Source: Streblospio benedicti (lineage: Eukaryota > Annelida > Polychaeta > Spionida > Spionidae). From it: 64,000 bases of DNA. Positions 38,501-50,584 of this stretch are shown piece after piece. The DNA lies in the NCBI GenBank assembly GCA_019095985.1, contig CM032659.1, positions 12,024,052-12,088,051 of the forward strand, written 5' to 3'. Each line of letters begins with the position of its first letter. Position 1 is the stretch's first letter. The position numbers and the translations under genes were made by a program. The notes beneath the pieces are model-generated. The model ran no database searches and was not told where the DNA came from. It worked only from the letters and a program-made list of their open reading frames with translations.

Positions 38501-38710
38501 AGACAATTTCTACTGAAATCTTATTCTACAGTTTATTAGTTATTGCACTAACAATCCACAATTGACTCTTTGTTACTTTAACGCAACAGCAATGCTTACA
38601 ATCATAAGAATCAGAAACTAAGCGAATTCTGACTCGAGTCGAACTCTGACTATTCAATATCTAACATCTCTGGTAGATAACTACGACCTCTAGCTAGACA
38701 AACTAGAAGG
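32583..38710. other. Long AT-rich intergenic region
   Basis: Apart from the foldback at 35251-35410, I see no exons or recognisable elements in these six kilobases. It separates the 3' end of the JmjC gene from the repeat-rich middle of the window. The TTTATT at 38532-38537 (AATAAA on the minus strand) could be the JmjC polyadenylation signal. Confidence 0.5.
35251..35410. mobile_element. Foldback MITE, ~70 bp arms
   Basis: ACAAATTATGAAGTCCAAAA, AGTACTAAAATT and ATCACAAATTTTCA are mirrored by TGAAAATTTGTGAT, AATTTTAGTACC and TTTTGGATTTCATAATTTGT around a short loop with AAGCATTG/CAATGCTT. The whole unit could fold into one long hairpin. Confidence 0.7.
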
Positions 38711-41700
38711 CTAATCAAACTCAGAGCCGATTGCAATGCTGATGTCGTTGCCAAGAATGAGCGTGGAGTGGAACCAGATGTTGGTGTTGATGACGATCAT
38801 GTCGCCTTGCTGCAGCAAAACTTCCAGTCGTGGCTCACACTCCAGGTAGCATTCAGGAGGAGGCTCGAGCACCCACCGCTTCTCCCCGGTCACCTTAATA
38901 AAAGGCAGTTATTGAAGTTGAAAATGTTGTTGTAATAGCCGAAACGTATTGCACTCAAGGTTATTTACATGCATGTGGCTTTTACGTTGAACCATGATTG
39001 ATTTTTAGGGGGCAGGCTTTGTCTTGGGGTATTTAGTGACTATTTACATTAACATTCTGATCTACCGTATACGACCATCGAAGTGCCCACCCTCGTGTAA
39101 CAGCCCTCCCCCCTCTTTTTCTTAAATGTCCTTAAGAATTATGTAGTAAATGCAGTCTTGTGTAACAGCCCACCCCCAGTTTGAAAAAATTTCAATTTAA
39201 CGGAACTGGGAGCTTGGATGGTTGTATACGGTATAATAGTGCTGAAACTATAATCTCAGTTTGGCAACAGGTCTTCAGCTGAACGTCAGACTTCATATGT
39301 AGGATACAAAATACTTTTACTTACAAGGGCTTGCCAGGAGGGCAGCTGTACATTGTCAATGTGCATGTGAGCTCCGTAGCCTGGACACCCCATAAAGATC
39401 CAATCGGTGTTGGACGATTCGGTCGTCTGAGGCAGGAAGTACGGCTTGCTGAAATACAGCAAATATGTGCGATTAACAGGTTGGCAGATGACAACCTCAC
39501 ACTTTTCCTACATAAACGTCCGCCTATGCTAGTGTGCGCTTTAATACCACTGCCTCCTCTCCTACAAGAAAGCTTGATATACAACTGTTCAACTAAATAA
39601 TGCGTGACAAAAATGCCAATAACAGAACAATTTCATTATTTATATACTGAAAATCAAGGAGTTGAAAATCAAACAGCTTTTGCCGAAACTCCCCGGGTAG
39701 TATTCATATTGAGTACAAGCCTTACCTGTAGTGTGTCCTGAGGATGTTTGCGGCTGCCGAGTCACAGTTGGACCAGCCGATGTACCACGGCTTGGTCCCC
39801 TCCTGCATCTGTGCTTGTTCACGGCTCATGTTGAATACCTACAAGCAATGTTTGGTAATTGACGTCTGCATCATGAAGGTGTTTTCACATAACTATAGTC
39901 ACAATCTGAATAGAGGTGAACATTTTAATTTAAAAGTATTACCAGCAAGTAAAATAAATTTATGAAAATTTGTAGCCAAATTGCACCCCCGTACTGTGAC
40001 AATGATTTCATAACAAAACTAAGTGATGAGCCCCTAGTTTTACTGGTCCCAAATTGTGAATTTTACTATAACTTGCATTCACAAGTAAAAAGATTGTTTT
40101 CTAGAAAAAATATTGTTTTTAAATTAATATTATCCATTCATCTTTTACATAATGATTATTTAATAATCAATATGGTTACTTACATCTTTTTCTTACATTG
40201 TATCGCATAAAACGATAACCAGGAATATTCATGAAAGGATTCCAGATTATCATTTTTTATTAATTTAGGTAAAACTTGTTTAAATGAAGCAAAAGTAAAA
40301 CAGTATAAAATATTTGATATGCGTAATTTGTATAATATTTAGTCTTTCTTTCATAATATAAATATCCTCACCTCACTTAGACTCGTATATGCTGTTTTGT
40401 ATGGAAAGAACTGGCAGTTGTGCTGTTCACCAAACAACACTGGGCTGTCATCAGCATAAATGCTCTTGAAGAAGTCGAAACTAAATTTATTGAGTGCTGT
40501 CCAGTTGCTTGTGGCATCCACAACCACAACAGGGCGCCCAACACTGGCATACTTAGCTTCAAACACTTCAGGTGTTAAACCAGCAACTCTATAAAAATAC
40601 ACCTCTGGTCTATTTGTGTTTGGTTATTATTATACAGTTTACTATTACATACAATATTGCTATTTATTGGAAGTGATAATTTACCACACTTAGTAATACA
40701 TGTATTTACCCAATGTATTTAATACTACATTACTATAATCTTCATGAATACCAATTTGGTTACTACAAACAAAAACTAAAAAAAAATGATTAGCTAATTT
40801 AATTCAGTTACAACCTTGCAACTCTAACATAAGAGCCTGAAAATAGCCCAAATGAGCGAAAATCTGGAAGATATAGCATTTCATAGATAAATGGAAGGAG
40901 AGACTGCATGTACCATGTAGCCTGACGCACAACCTCAAAGGGTAAATAGGATACAAAACGTTAGACAAAAGTGAAACTGCGTACCTATCGACAGCTTTGA
41001 GCCCTCGACACATGCCACAGTCAACCGGGGGTCGTAAGTAGTCGACGACTGACTCCGTAACATCGAGCAGGCACGGCTCTTTCTCCATATCAGCACCCAT
41101 CGTAGCGAAGTATGCCTGAAACAAATCATGAGATGCAGGTGTGAATTAACAGGTCAATAAATTACCTTAACGTTCATTGAAGAAACAGTACTCAACAGTT
41201 TTCGCTGTGACATCAGAATTATGCAGTCAAACCTGTATTATATACACATCTTTGTAAGCAGCGAAAAGTGTGTGCATAACATAAGCATGCATCATTGCTC
41301 ATTTTATACATAAGAAACATCCGAAACAAAGTGTACATATGAGCAGGTTCTACAAACAGGTGGTTATTGAAATTGAGACGATGCACGATACAATGTAATT
41401 ATCATCTTTTATTCATTTTTGAAACCATATATTGAATGTATGCAAACTTTACTGAGTCACGAGTTCACTATGACAGTAATTGTAATTGTCAGGTAGAACT
41501 GACATTTTTAATTTACATGATAAAAATGAAGTAATTGGAAGATGATGAAACAATGAACCAATTACAATTTTGCTAAACACATAGACAAGAGAATTGTCCA
41601 ATGATAAATGAGAGCAGCGTATTACTTGAAATTCTATCCACCATACACTACTTTTCGATTGTCATGCAAAATGCACTGCAGTTTTAACCACTGTCAAGTT

Positions 41701-42779
41701 GTTGACTTGGTTTTAGAATAACGCAATAAGTTAAGAAAAATAGTGTATGAGAATTAAAACCATAGATGACTCTGAGAGAGAAATTCTAGTCAAGAATAAT
41801 TAACCTTTAGTGGTTAAAATAGAAAGTGGTGCAATAATTGCAGCCTAAATAAAGCAAAAATATTCTCAAATTTACCACATTGAATAACTAATTCACGACA
41901 ACTTTTTATTCCAGAAAAACCTCCATTCCTCCAATTATGAGTCATTTACGACAACCTCTATATTGAGACCACCTCTGTAATAGGACTATTTTTCATGCTC
42001 CAAAATGTTCATAAAGCAACCAAAATTAACCTCTTTACAAAGACCACCTCTCTATTGAGACCACCTAACACCGGTCCAAAAGGTGATTCTAATAGAGGTT
42101 TTACTGTAGTTAACTTCAAGTTTGTTTTAGGTGTTTTTCTAGGCTGCTATAGTAGGCATCAATGAGTTACCCCCTTAAAGATAATGCTCAAGTCAAAAAT
42201 ATGTGTTCTGTGAAATCTAAGATCAATAGACAATACCTTTTCCATTGGAAGTGTAGGAAAAATAAGGATTATATTTTTCACGCTTAGTATTTACTACACC
42301 TATAACAATACCACTATATATTGTCAGCTAAAACACAAGGTCACGTGATATTGCATAATCGAATGATTTTCGCCAGACGTACCATGGATTTCCGACTACA
42401 GACGTTACATTTAACATTGGGGATATAGATGGCTTGTTACGCGCACTATGCAAGTTACGTCTGACGAAAATCATTCGGTTTACATTTCTCACTTACATGT
42501 GTTTTGATGGGTTTCTAGCCGTTTGTTTATGGTGTGGATTTAAATTGCTCTAGATATTCTAATATGCTGTTTAAATGAAAGAAGCTTTTAGAATGCATCA
42601 TATTGTTTCTGTGCAAGCATACATGTTTGGCTGCTGAGCATAACTTTTAAAGAAGTGTTAAAAACACGCACCTCAGTAAACTGCTGGCGCGAGAACGGCC
42701 ACTGGATGAGCAGCATGACGAGCACCAGCCAGCAGGTGAGCAGCAGCGACACCGAGCACGGGAACATCAGGTGCCGCAT
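38711..42779 (-). CDS. Type II membrane-anchored JmjC/Cupin_8 Fe(II)/2-oxoglutarate oxygenase
   Basis: Six exons, high to low: 42672-42779, 40985-41115, 40372-40588, 39726-39838, 39325-39448, 38711-38893. All phases agree and give 291 residues ending in TAG. The ATG at 42779 has an in-frame TGA 30 bases upstream. Residues 8-27 form one hydrophobic segment (VSLLLTCWLVLVMLLIQW) near the N-terminus, so the rest should face the ER/Golgi lumen or outside. Residues about 95-285 are a Cupin_8/JmjC fold: RPVVVVDA, TDWIFMGCPGYG, then H219-I-D221 and distal H273 in NIWFHST form the expected iron triad. LPSWQA and W-x-L-E-P-P-P-E-C are also typical of the family. Such enzymes hydroxylate or demethylate proteins; the substrate is unknown. 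It stands alone between long intergenic regions. Confidence 0.87.
41908..42108. mobile_element. TACAGTA-type MITE, copy 2
   Basis: It shares ACCACCTCTGTAATAGGAC, TTTTTCATGCTCC and CTCTCTATTGAGACCACCT with 4914-5094 in the same order. The right end GAGGTTTTACTGTA is intact and the left end decayed. It lies in the first intron of the JmjC gene. Confidence 0.6.
42360..42478. mobile_element. Short MITE, CGAATGATTTTCG ends
   Basis: CGAATGATTTTCGCCAGACG is mirrored by CGTCTGACGAAAATCATTCG at the other end with one mismatch, 119 bp in total. It is non-coding and lies in the first intron of the JmjC gene, upstream of exon 40985-41115. Confidence 0.7.
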
Positions 42780-43460
42780 CCACCCCAGCCGCTCGCACGC
42801 ACGGGCTCAGCCACACTTCGTGTCGTCGTGGAGCCTACGTGGTGCACAATGGGAGCATCATACAGTGGTACGGATAAGTAATTTTCGTGTTAATAGTCCG
42901 AGATGAGTGTCAGCATTGTCAGCTTTCAGAGTGTTGAATATTTTTTTTAATGTGAGTGATTTGATGTGCATTCTTAATCACTTCAAAATTAAGAGGCAAT
43001 AGCATTTATACAAAATTAAGTTACTTGGAAAATAAGTTCAAACACTTAAGTTCATTAAGACAATACAATGTAGTATGTTAATATACAGCTGCTGGTTTAC
43101 AGTGAAATCTTTTTTATGCAGACTCCTTTGTGAGAAATGAAAAGTGTGCTTGGGTATTTTGTATGAGAATAATACATTTGTACTTAATTTCATGAATTCC
43201 ATTGAAGCTACTTACATATTTATATAGGATGATTGATTATTTCTAAACGTATTACTGTCGTGGTAATATTAAAAAAAAATGTTGCACATTCTAAAATTTT
43301 CTCAGCAAGGAGGTTAATGAACCAATAAAGTTCAGTTATAACAAGATGCTGGTGAAATGTATTCTCATGTCAGAGCTTAACAAAAATATATTGTGCTAAA
43401 AAAACATGTCCAACCACAATTATCCACACAACTTAGCTGCTTTAAAGTTTTGCCTAACTA

Positions 43461-44737
43461 GTTGGGTCATTTCGGGCACTTTCGTGACCGCGGAGTGACA
43501 GAAAAGGTTTTATGATTGATTTCAAAAGTAAAAAAAAGAAATGGAACGTTTTGTGCTCAGCATCATATACGGAGAGAATGAAGACAGCACCTGCGGACAG
43601 GCAAGAGCATCAAAGTGGCAGAAATTGAACCATAAAAGTATGTTGCGTTTGCCACCAGACAAGACAGTCTACATCTTCATCTACAGGGGACTAATTATAT
43701 CACATTCTGCCCCCAAAAATATAATATGCTTTTTCACCCCTCACCAGTTGGACATGGATGGGAAGCCATAAACGGAAAGTGCCATCCAGTGCGTCATACA
43801 AGGCGTGCTTTGCCTGACAAATTCAGTCGATATGTTGTCAATGTTGATTGTGATGATGAAGATAACTTTGATGAAATTGATTTTGAAAATGATAGCACTG
43901 ATGGTGAAAATTAAACTGACATTGATGAGGTTTAAAACAAAGACTTCTATAGTTATGCTTGACAATTTCAGTCGATATGTTGTGAATGTTGATTGTGATG
44001 GTGAAGATAACTTTAATGATAATGATTTTGAAAATGACAGCATTGACGGTGAAAGAGAAACTGACAGTGATGAGGTTTATAATTAAGTTTTCTATAGTTA
44101 TTGATTATAAACAAAATATTTTTGTTTTCAATATTAGCTTGATGATACATTTAAAACTTGTATGCATTAAAAATAGTTGAATTCTTGTCATCTCATTTTT
44201 CATAAAACGTTTTTAACTGAAGCCACACATAACTAGAAAATATATGTTTTATTACGTAAAATTTACTGTTTCATAGAAATCGCTATCTTATTATTAGAAG
44301 GTCAAATTAAGGTCAAATCATTAGAACAACATAACAAATGACTTTCTTGCCCCCTAAAACCATAAAATTGATATACTATAACCATCTATAAGTCCAAAAC
44401 TTAGATTCTTATGATTATTTAAAACTCACAGCGGCCATCTTGGATTTAAAGGTCAAGATGAGGTCAAATCTTTTTTAAAGTACCATAAATGACTTTCTTA
44501 CCCCCCAAAACCTTAAACATGATGTATTATACATGATTGTAGGTCAAATATTAAAAAAGTTGCATTTTCGCTATTACGACGGTGGCCATTTTGGATTTTG
44601 GCCTCTCACGCGTTCTGCCCGGATTTTTGCGAAGGGTATCCCCGCTCAATTCTCTTAAAATATGTTTGAGAGCTGAAATCAATCATAAAACCTTTTCTGT
44701 CACTCCGCGGTCACGAAAGTGCCCGAAATGACCCAAC
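43461..44737. mobile_element. TA-flanked DNA transposon with perfect ~64 bp terminal inverted repeats
   Basis: GTTGGGTCATTTCGGGCACT and the following ~44 bases are repeated without mismatch, inverted, at the right end. TA lies directly outside both ends (43459-43460, 44738-44739). Inside, from about 43550, are remnants of a coding region on the plus strand (RASKWQKLNHKSM, LPPDK, then HPSPVGHGWEAINGKCHPVR), ending in an acidic stretch (VNVDCDDEDNFDE). A 142 bp tandem copy follows at about 43968. No complete transposase is visible, so it appears non-autonomous, carrying the 3' part of some gene. The TA duplication suggests a Tc1/mariner-like mechanism. The identical ends argue for recent insertion. 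Confidence 0.8.
43541..44086 (+). pseudogene. Coding remnant inside the TA-flanked transposon
   Basis: Two frames in succession look protein-like: 43541 onward with GENEDSTCGQARASKWQKLN and RLPPDK, and 43726-43914 with HPSPVGHGWEAINGK and a run of Asp/Glu. This order (LPP-D..., then a G-W-x-x-x-x-G-K block) resembles the C-terminal part of proteins often carried by invertebrate transposons, but I cannot name the family. The frame changes between them, so it is broken or spliced. The last ~90 bases are duplicated 142 bp downstream. Confidence 0.4.
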
Positions 44738-44997
44738 TAAACGTTCAGTTAAGCAGCTGAAGTTGAGGATCTTCATTGTTTATTCAAATGGAAAAGTTTT
44801 GTGGTTAAATATTGTTGCCTTGTAAGACCCTCGTAATATACATGTAGCTGGAAATTTTAAGTGTGTCCACATACATATATGACACATTTCGGACAGATTT
44901 GTGAGAATATAATATAGTCTCCACTGTCAACATAACTCAGGTAAAGGGGTCTACTTTGTTATAATAACAGCAGATGCTTACAAGGCCATGCATAAAC

Positions 44998-45342
44998 TTA
45001 TTTCACCTGCCAACAGCGTCTATCCATTTCCAAATCAGCCACAAAATCCTCCAAAGGATCACCACCATTTTTTATTGTCACATTATACAAAATAGTGCTG
45101 CTTCTTATTAGGGTAAGAGACAAACAAGTACATACCTGAAAGAGCTTAATGGAATCCAGCTGCATGAGGTCATCCCCAGTGATTCCCATGGCCAACATCT
45201 TCAACTGTAACTTTTTGAATTTTCCCTTCAATTCTAAATCCTCCATGTCTTCCTTCACAACTGAACTACTCATGCTTGATAGTTGCCAATCTTCGCTAAC
45301 TTTCTTCAGTCTGGTTATAAAATTCGTTAGATGTCTTTGCAT
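44998..45342 (-). CDS. Possible exon of an unrecognised protein
   Basis: The ATG at 45342 opens 69 codons (MQRHLTNFITRLKKVSEDWQ and onward) that are Lys/Glu/Leu-rich, probably helical, up to a good GTATGT donor at 45135. The same frame stays open to 44998. Its second part (GGDPLEDFVADLEMDRRCWQ) also looks coding and ends at a GTGAAA site. Whether the middle is intron or exon is unclear. It has the same strand as the JmjC gene and lies about 2.2 kb upstream. A join to it is not supported because of the in-frame stop before the JmjC ATG. Confidence 0.4.
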   Translation of the reverse strand: MQRHLTNFITRLKKVSEDWQLSSMSSSVVKEDMEDLELKGKFKKLQLKMLAMGITGDDLMQLDSIKLFQVCTCLSLTLIRSSTILYNVTIKNGGDPLEDFVADLEMDRRCWQVK

Positions 45343-45896
45343 ACTAATTTAAGTTCCTTTACAAAAACAAATAATAACCAGAAAATCGTAACTTTTTCTC
45401 AAGAAATCCTCTTTAGAAAGATTTACATGTATATTTTAGCACAGTAAGTACTTCACAAACTTTTCAAGTGAACAATAACGACATTGAAGCACAATCGCAT
45501 AAGAATAAGATTATCTATTTACGAATTGAGACAATATGCTTTTGAGCTAGGACAAGTATTTATTTAAACTTTCAGCACAATTCACGTACAAAAGGTGTAC
45601 GTAAATTTCAATTAGAAATTTCTTGCTTGAAGAACTAAGCTACACCTAATCCAGTTACCGTCCATATATCTTGCAAGTAAATATCTTTAAAGCAATTCGT
45701 TGCAAATACAGACAACATGTGGCTTAACGTACATTCTGAGCAGGCTTTATAGAATGCGTAGACTGTTTCCATGCCTGCCTCATTCACTGCTCACATCTTC
45801 GTGCATCAGTAAAAGTAATCCTCCACTTCACATGGTCATTCGATATCTACAAAAAGTTACATATGTGTTATGATTAAGAATATACCTTGTTATAGC

Positions 45897-46111
45897 CATG
45901 GGCCCCAGCATCATTGAATGGACCATCCATCCTAGACTAGGATGGTGTGTGGCATGCATATACTACTATGATTTACACACACTATACCACACACATTACT
46001 ACTATTCTAGACATGTAGATCTATATAAAAGTAGTAATGTGTATGGAATAGTGTTTGTAATTGATATTAGAATACATCCCACATACACCCTTCCATGATG
46101 CTGAGGCTCAT
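45897..46111. mobile_element. Hairpin MITE, CAGCATCAT ends
   Basis: CCATGGGCCCCAGCATCAT is mirrored by ATGATGCTGAGGCTCATGG. An inner pair, CACACATTACTAC and GTAGTAATGTGTATGG, also folds. It is 215 bp and non-coding. Confidence 0.55.
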
Positions 46112-49100
46112 GGTTCAGCTTCACACAAACATTTGCTATTATTACTACTCTTGACACTAGTCACTAGAAAGTTAGAAAAATTGTGTGCTTGACAAAATAT
46201 GTACCCATGAACATTTGACATATTTTAATAGTCAGTCACCCACATTGTGTCATCCCGAGTTGAACTCCTATTACCACCCACGTTATTGTGAATTGCATAC
46301 TAAAGCAGTGATGATTACAAGTCAAACAAAATACATGTAATATAAGAAATTACTTTATGACTAACGATGAGCATATATAGCACTGTATTGCATTTCATTC
46401 TTCCATGATTTCTAAGTTATCTCATGTAATCCCCATAAATTGAATTATTACATGATTTTTGGCGAGTAGATGTCTTGTACATGTGTATCAGATATATCAA
46501 TTATACATGAAAGTCGAATGTTTATGCTGATGAAATAATGTGGATTTTTGGACTTGAGAATATACTAATATGCTATGTGATATGTAATAAGTCATTAGAC
46601 CTCATGACTCAAAGTCTGGTTAAGACTATATCACATGGTCTCTGGTTGGATTTGAACCCATGACCATATGGCACTAATTCGCCTAGGAGTTAAGACTAAA
46701 AAGTCCCCACTCCATCACCTCAACTAGATCCCATTTGGAACTACTTAGCTGACATAAAACATCTTGTAGTAATGAGTGTCTGGGGCGTAGGGGGTTGGGC
46801 TAGCTGAGGTATTACGAAGTCTAAAAATATGAAATTAACAAAAATATTACACTCATTATCTTGACGACAAAGAAAAAAATATATCCAGTTGATCAATATT
46901 TTATTTGGAAACTTATTTTAGAGAAATGTTAATATATATAGAGGAAAATTCTTCATAACCTAGGCCAATAAACAAAAGTATCACTGTATTCACGAACTGG
47001 TTATGACATATTACCCATGTCACTAGACTGTGATTACAGCTGATGAGACAGAGGCTGTGTGCTTCATGAAACGGTCTCATGAGACTCATAGATCATTGCT
47101 TTCATACACATAGTAGACTAACAAACACTAGTTGATTTATTGAACCTTACAATGCTGCAACAAACGAATATAGAGCGCATTGCATTACCCCGTCTAAAAA
47201 AAAAGAAATTCTAATTTAAATTTTAACATTATATTGTACAACCATTGAAATGATTGCAATGTTTTAAATTAAATTCTCTGCCCAAATCAACATCACCTCA
47301 CTTATTGATTGGCTACAAGGAAGTGCTGACGGATTACAATGTTACTAGGCTTTTGAGAGAAATTTTTCACCTAGTTGCTGAAAACACCATTTCTCTTGAA
47401 ATTACAAACTAGTTAGATCCTGGCGCCGGCATTCAGACGCACATTTTTAGATAGTCACAAATATGCACTTTCAAGATTTATGATCTGTGTATATCTCCTT
47501 CAAAATGAAAGACATTGCTTTAACCCATAGAAGCTATATGTAAGCAGTGATTGCTCTAAGTAATTGTGAAAGCGAGACATATGTCCCAACTAATTTGTAA
47601 GAATGAGACATGCGGGAAAAAAAAGTTACACAAGAGGGGCCACAAGACGTGGCAATCATTTAAAAATTTGAGACAAAGTTGTAATTGGAAACATGTAAAT
47701 TGTACTTCTAATTTCTAAATGTATTGATTTAAATTGAAATTAATGTGTTATGTTTATTCATAAATAAAAATATTAAAACACACCCAGCTGTTTGAAACTT
47801 TTTTTACTTCAAAGACATTTTAAGTTTTCAATTAGGAAATACGTTTCAATTATACAACAGGCATTATAATTCGTATGGTTTAATTTGTTTTAAAAAACTA
47901 TGCTCCTAATGTATTGAGTCTATATAATCTAAGCTGGTGGTTAGGCCATGAAAAACACTTGTCATTTTGAATCTTAGTAGGGTCTATCAAGTTAGCAGAC
48001 ACGAGATAATATTATGAACCTATGATATTATACTGGAAAAATATATCCAACAGTGATCCATCAACAGGACCCGCTCACATTGCACATGGCAAAAAAAATC
48101 ACTTGTAATCACAATGCACACGGCATAAAAATGCCTCGCAAGAGTGACTATGGACTATAATAGAGGATATTCACGATATACCTTGCAGAATAACTCATCT
48201 ATCACTTTGGGGTGAAGTTGTATATCGTAAACCAATATTGCTATGATGATAAATCAATTAAATATCATTTTGGATTAGACATCCAGCTATATTTTGCGAT
48301 AATGTTAAATTAAAGACACAACATTAGTCTAAATTAGCAAGGGGATTCGATTTGGTGAATTCAGTGAACCGGCATGTGCAAACATAATGGACATGGTGAA
48401 AAATGCATTGGAAACACAATGCGATCAGCAAAAAATGCGTCAGAAAAAAGAAAAAAAACAGCATAAAGGGATTTATGATCAAATGCATGGCTGTTCCGAC
48501 AAGGCAATTCCAATGATGCAAAAATGTGTAAGTTTTTAGAGCACTTTTAATATAAAGTATAGCCGTACTTAGTGAATGTACAACATATATAACTTAAGAA
48601 ATTAGCTTGTTGTGTTTATTATATATAAAAACTGTTTAACATCAATAGTAACTGTAGACAGCCAATTGGTTTCAAAATTGGAGGGTGTAGCAGAATATGT
48701 ATACAGTTAGACTTACAGTGAAAATGTTTTATACCAGTTTTCTCATGTCAACAAAAGGAAGTGCACGAAGAACAGAGAAACCTGTAAAAGGTAATGATCT
48801 GTTGAGTGATAGGCCATAAAGCATTAAAACATCATAAAAAAAGTGACTGTAGGCTAATTTTCAAAATTTTCAAAAACAACAACAATCACACACCCCATTA
48901 TATATATAGATATGAGTGCATTCTGGAATATGTTCAGTGTTGATCAATTTTCTTGACCCTGTCCGTTGTAATGACATTTTACAAGGAGGAGGAAAGAATA
49001 AAAGAAAAATAGTTCATTTTATTTGCAAAAGAATAAAAATTCTAATGAAGAAACTATTTATTTTTTAGCATGCCATGTTTTATGTCATTTAGAGAGTTTT

Positions 49101-49184
49101 TCCTCCCACATGTCTCAAAACCAAGACAAAACCCCTTGACCTTGCGTCATTAAGGCAATTGTCTCTGAGAGGCAAACAGAAAAC
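46112..49184. other. AT-rich intergenic stretch, nothing certain
   Basis: A weak tRNA-like stretch lies on the minus strand near 46620-46700 (TGGGTTCAAATCC as a B box), which may be an old SINE. Otherwise there are no exons or elements that I can support. Confidence 0.45.
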
Positions 49185-49195
49185 TAACAAATTAT

Positions 49196-50489
49196 CTATA
49201 CATTATTTAGTTCATCTTTGCACAACACAAACACAATTTACCGTTGACAGTTTCGGAAACTCCTGTTACCATTTTCAAAACATCTCTGCGCATGTCAAGG
49301 TCACTCAGCACGACTTCCGATGCCGAAAATCGGGTCGTACACGTGAGAGAGATGAAAGGCACCCTTGTCTCGGTTCATGACCTGCTTCTGTCCTCGTATC
49401 TTTATCGCCTCCCTGATGGTTCTTGTTCTCCAATCCCTCTCCCTATCCAGTACACGCACTTCCTCCCAGTCTATCTCAAGATTGTTCTGTTTCACATGGT
49501 CTGTGATTGCACTCTTGTTGATTTGGGTTAGGGATTCTTTCCTCGCTGCTCTAGTGAAAGATCCCTTAGTGTTCTGCTCCACATCCTTCATGTGTTCTTT
49601 TACACGGGTGCCCAGTTTCCTGCCAGTTTCCCCAACATACACACTCTTGCAAGACTTACAGGGAATTTTGTACACCACTTCACATTTCCCTAGCTTATCC
49701 TGTTTGTCCTTAGGGTGAACGAGAATGTTCCTGATGGTCTGTAGTGGCTTCACCGCTGTAGACACTTAGTGCTTATTGAGGATACGTGAAATACCCTCTG
49801 TTACCTCTTTTACGTAAGGCAAGATATCTAATCCTTTGGAGCCTGCTGAGTCCTTATTCTTTTTCTTTCTCTTGTCCTTTCCTCCTTCCTTCTTCTTTTC
49901 AATCCGTGCTTTCACTTTTTCAAAAGACCATCTTGGGTAACCACATTTAGTTAGAGCCCCTACTATGTGTTCTTCTTATCTCCTGTCTCTGTCACTATGT
50001 CATTGCACCTGTCGAGTAGGGTCCGGATCACCCCCAGCTTGTGTTGCAATGGGTGGTGAAACAAGAAATGTAGGTACTGGTCTGTGTGGGTCTTTTTTCT
50101 ATATACAAGTAGTTTCACAGTATTATCTGCTTTCCTAACTATTAAAGTGTCTAGGAACGGAATGGTGCCATCTTTCTCCTCTTCATGGGTGAACTTGATG
50201 CTTCCTGTGGTATCTACTGTATAGAGATGGTCAGTCAAGTTCTGTGTTTCCCCTTCTTTGATCTTTTCCAATACATCGTCTACGTATCTTTTCCACAACT
50301 GCGGTCTGCATGTGATTGGTGAAGTGGCAATAGCTTCTTGTTCCAGCCACTTCATAAACAGGTTCGTGACAATGTTTTGAAAATGGCAACAGGAGTTGCC
50401 GAAACTGTCAACGGTAAATTGTGTTTGTGTTGTGCAAATATGAACTAAATAATGTATGTATTCCAACACGATGAATACGTTCAAGGAGG
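49196..50489 (-). mobile_element. Broken Penelope-like retroelement (RT and GIY-YIG parts)
   Basis: The minus strand carries a reverse-transcriptase piece with the Y-V-D-D active-site motif (about 49965-50350). Downstream is a GIY-YIG endonuclease piece with VYKIPCKSCKSVYVGETGR (about 49300-49765). RT followed by GIY-YIG is the hallmark of Penelope-like elements. The element is truncated at its 5' side and the coding region is broken in several places. About 84 bp (49200-49283) recur inverted at 50372-50454, as terminal repeats of this class can. The 11-base TAACAAATTAT stands outside both ends (49185-49195, 50490-50500), a likely target duplication. The element is a fossil of moderate age. 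Confidence 0.78.
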
Positions 50490-50584
50490 TAACAAATTAT
50501 ATGTATCTGTATTAATATCTGTATAAATAATCACTGTCATCAAAAGACACATAGCAATGAAAGGGAGTGCAACTTGCTTAGTTG

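Noticed and set aside
45136-45342. Upstream exon of the JmjC gene
   Set aside because: The JmjC start exon has an in-frame stop 30 bases before its ATG, and no good acceptor lies between them.
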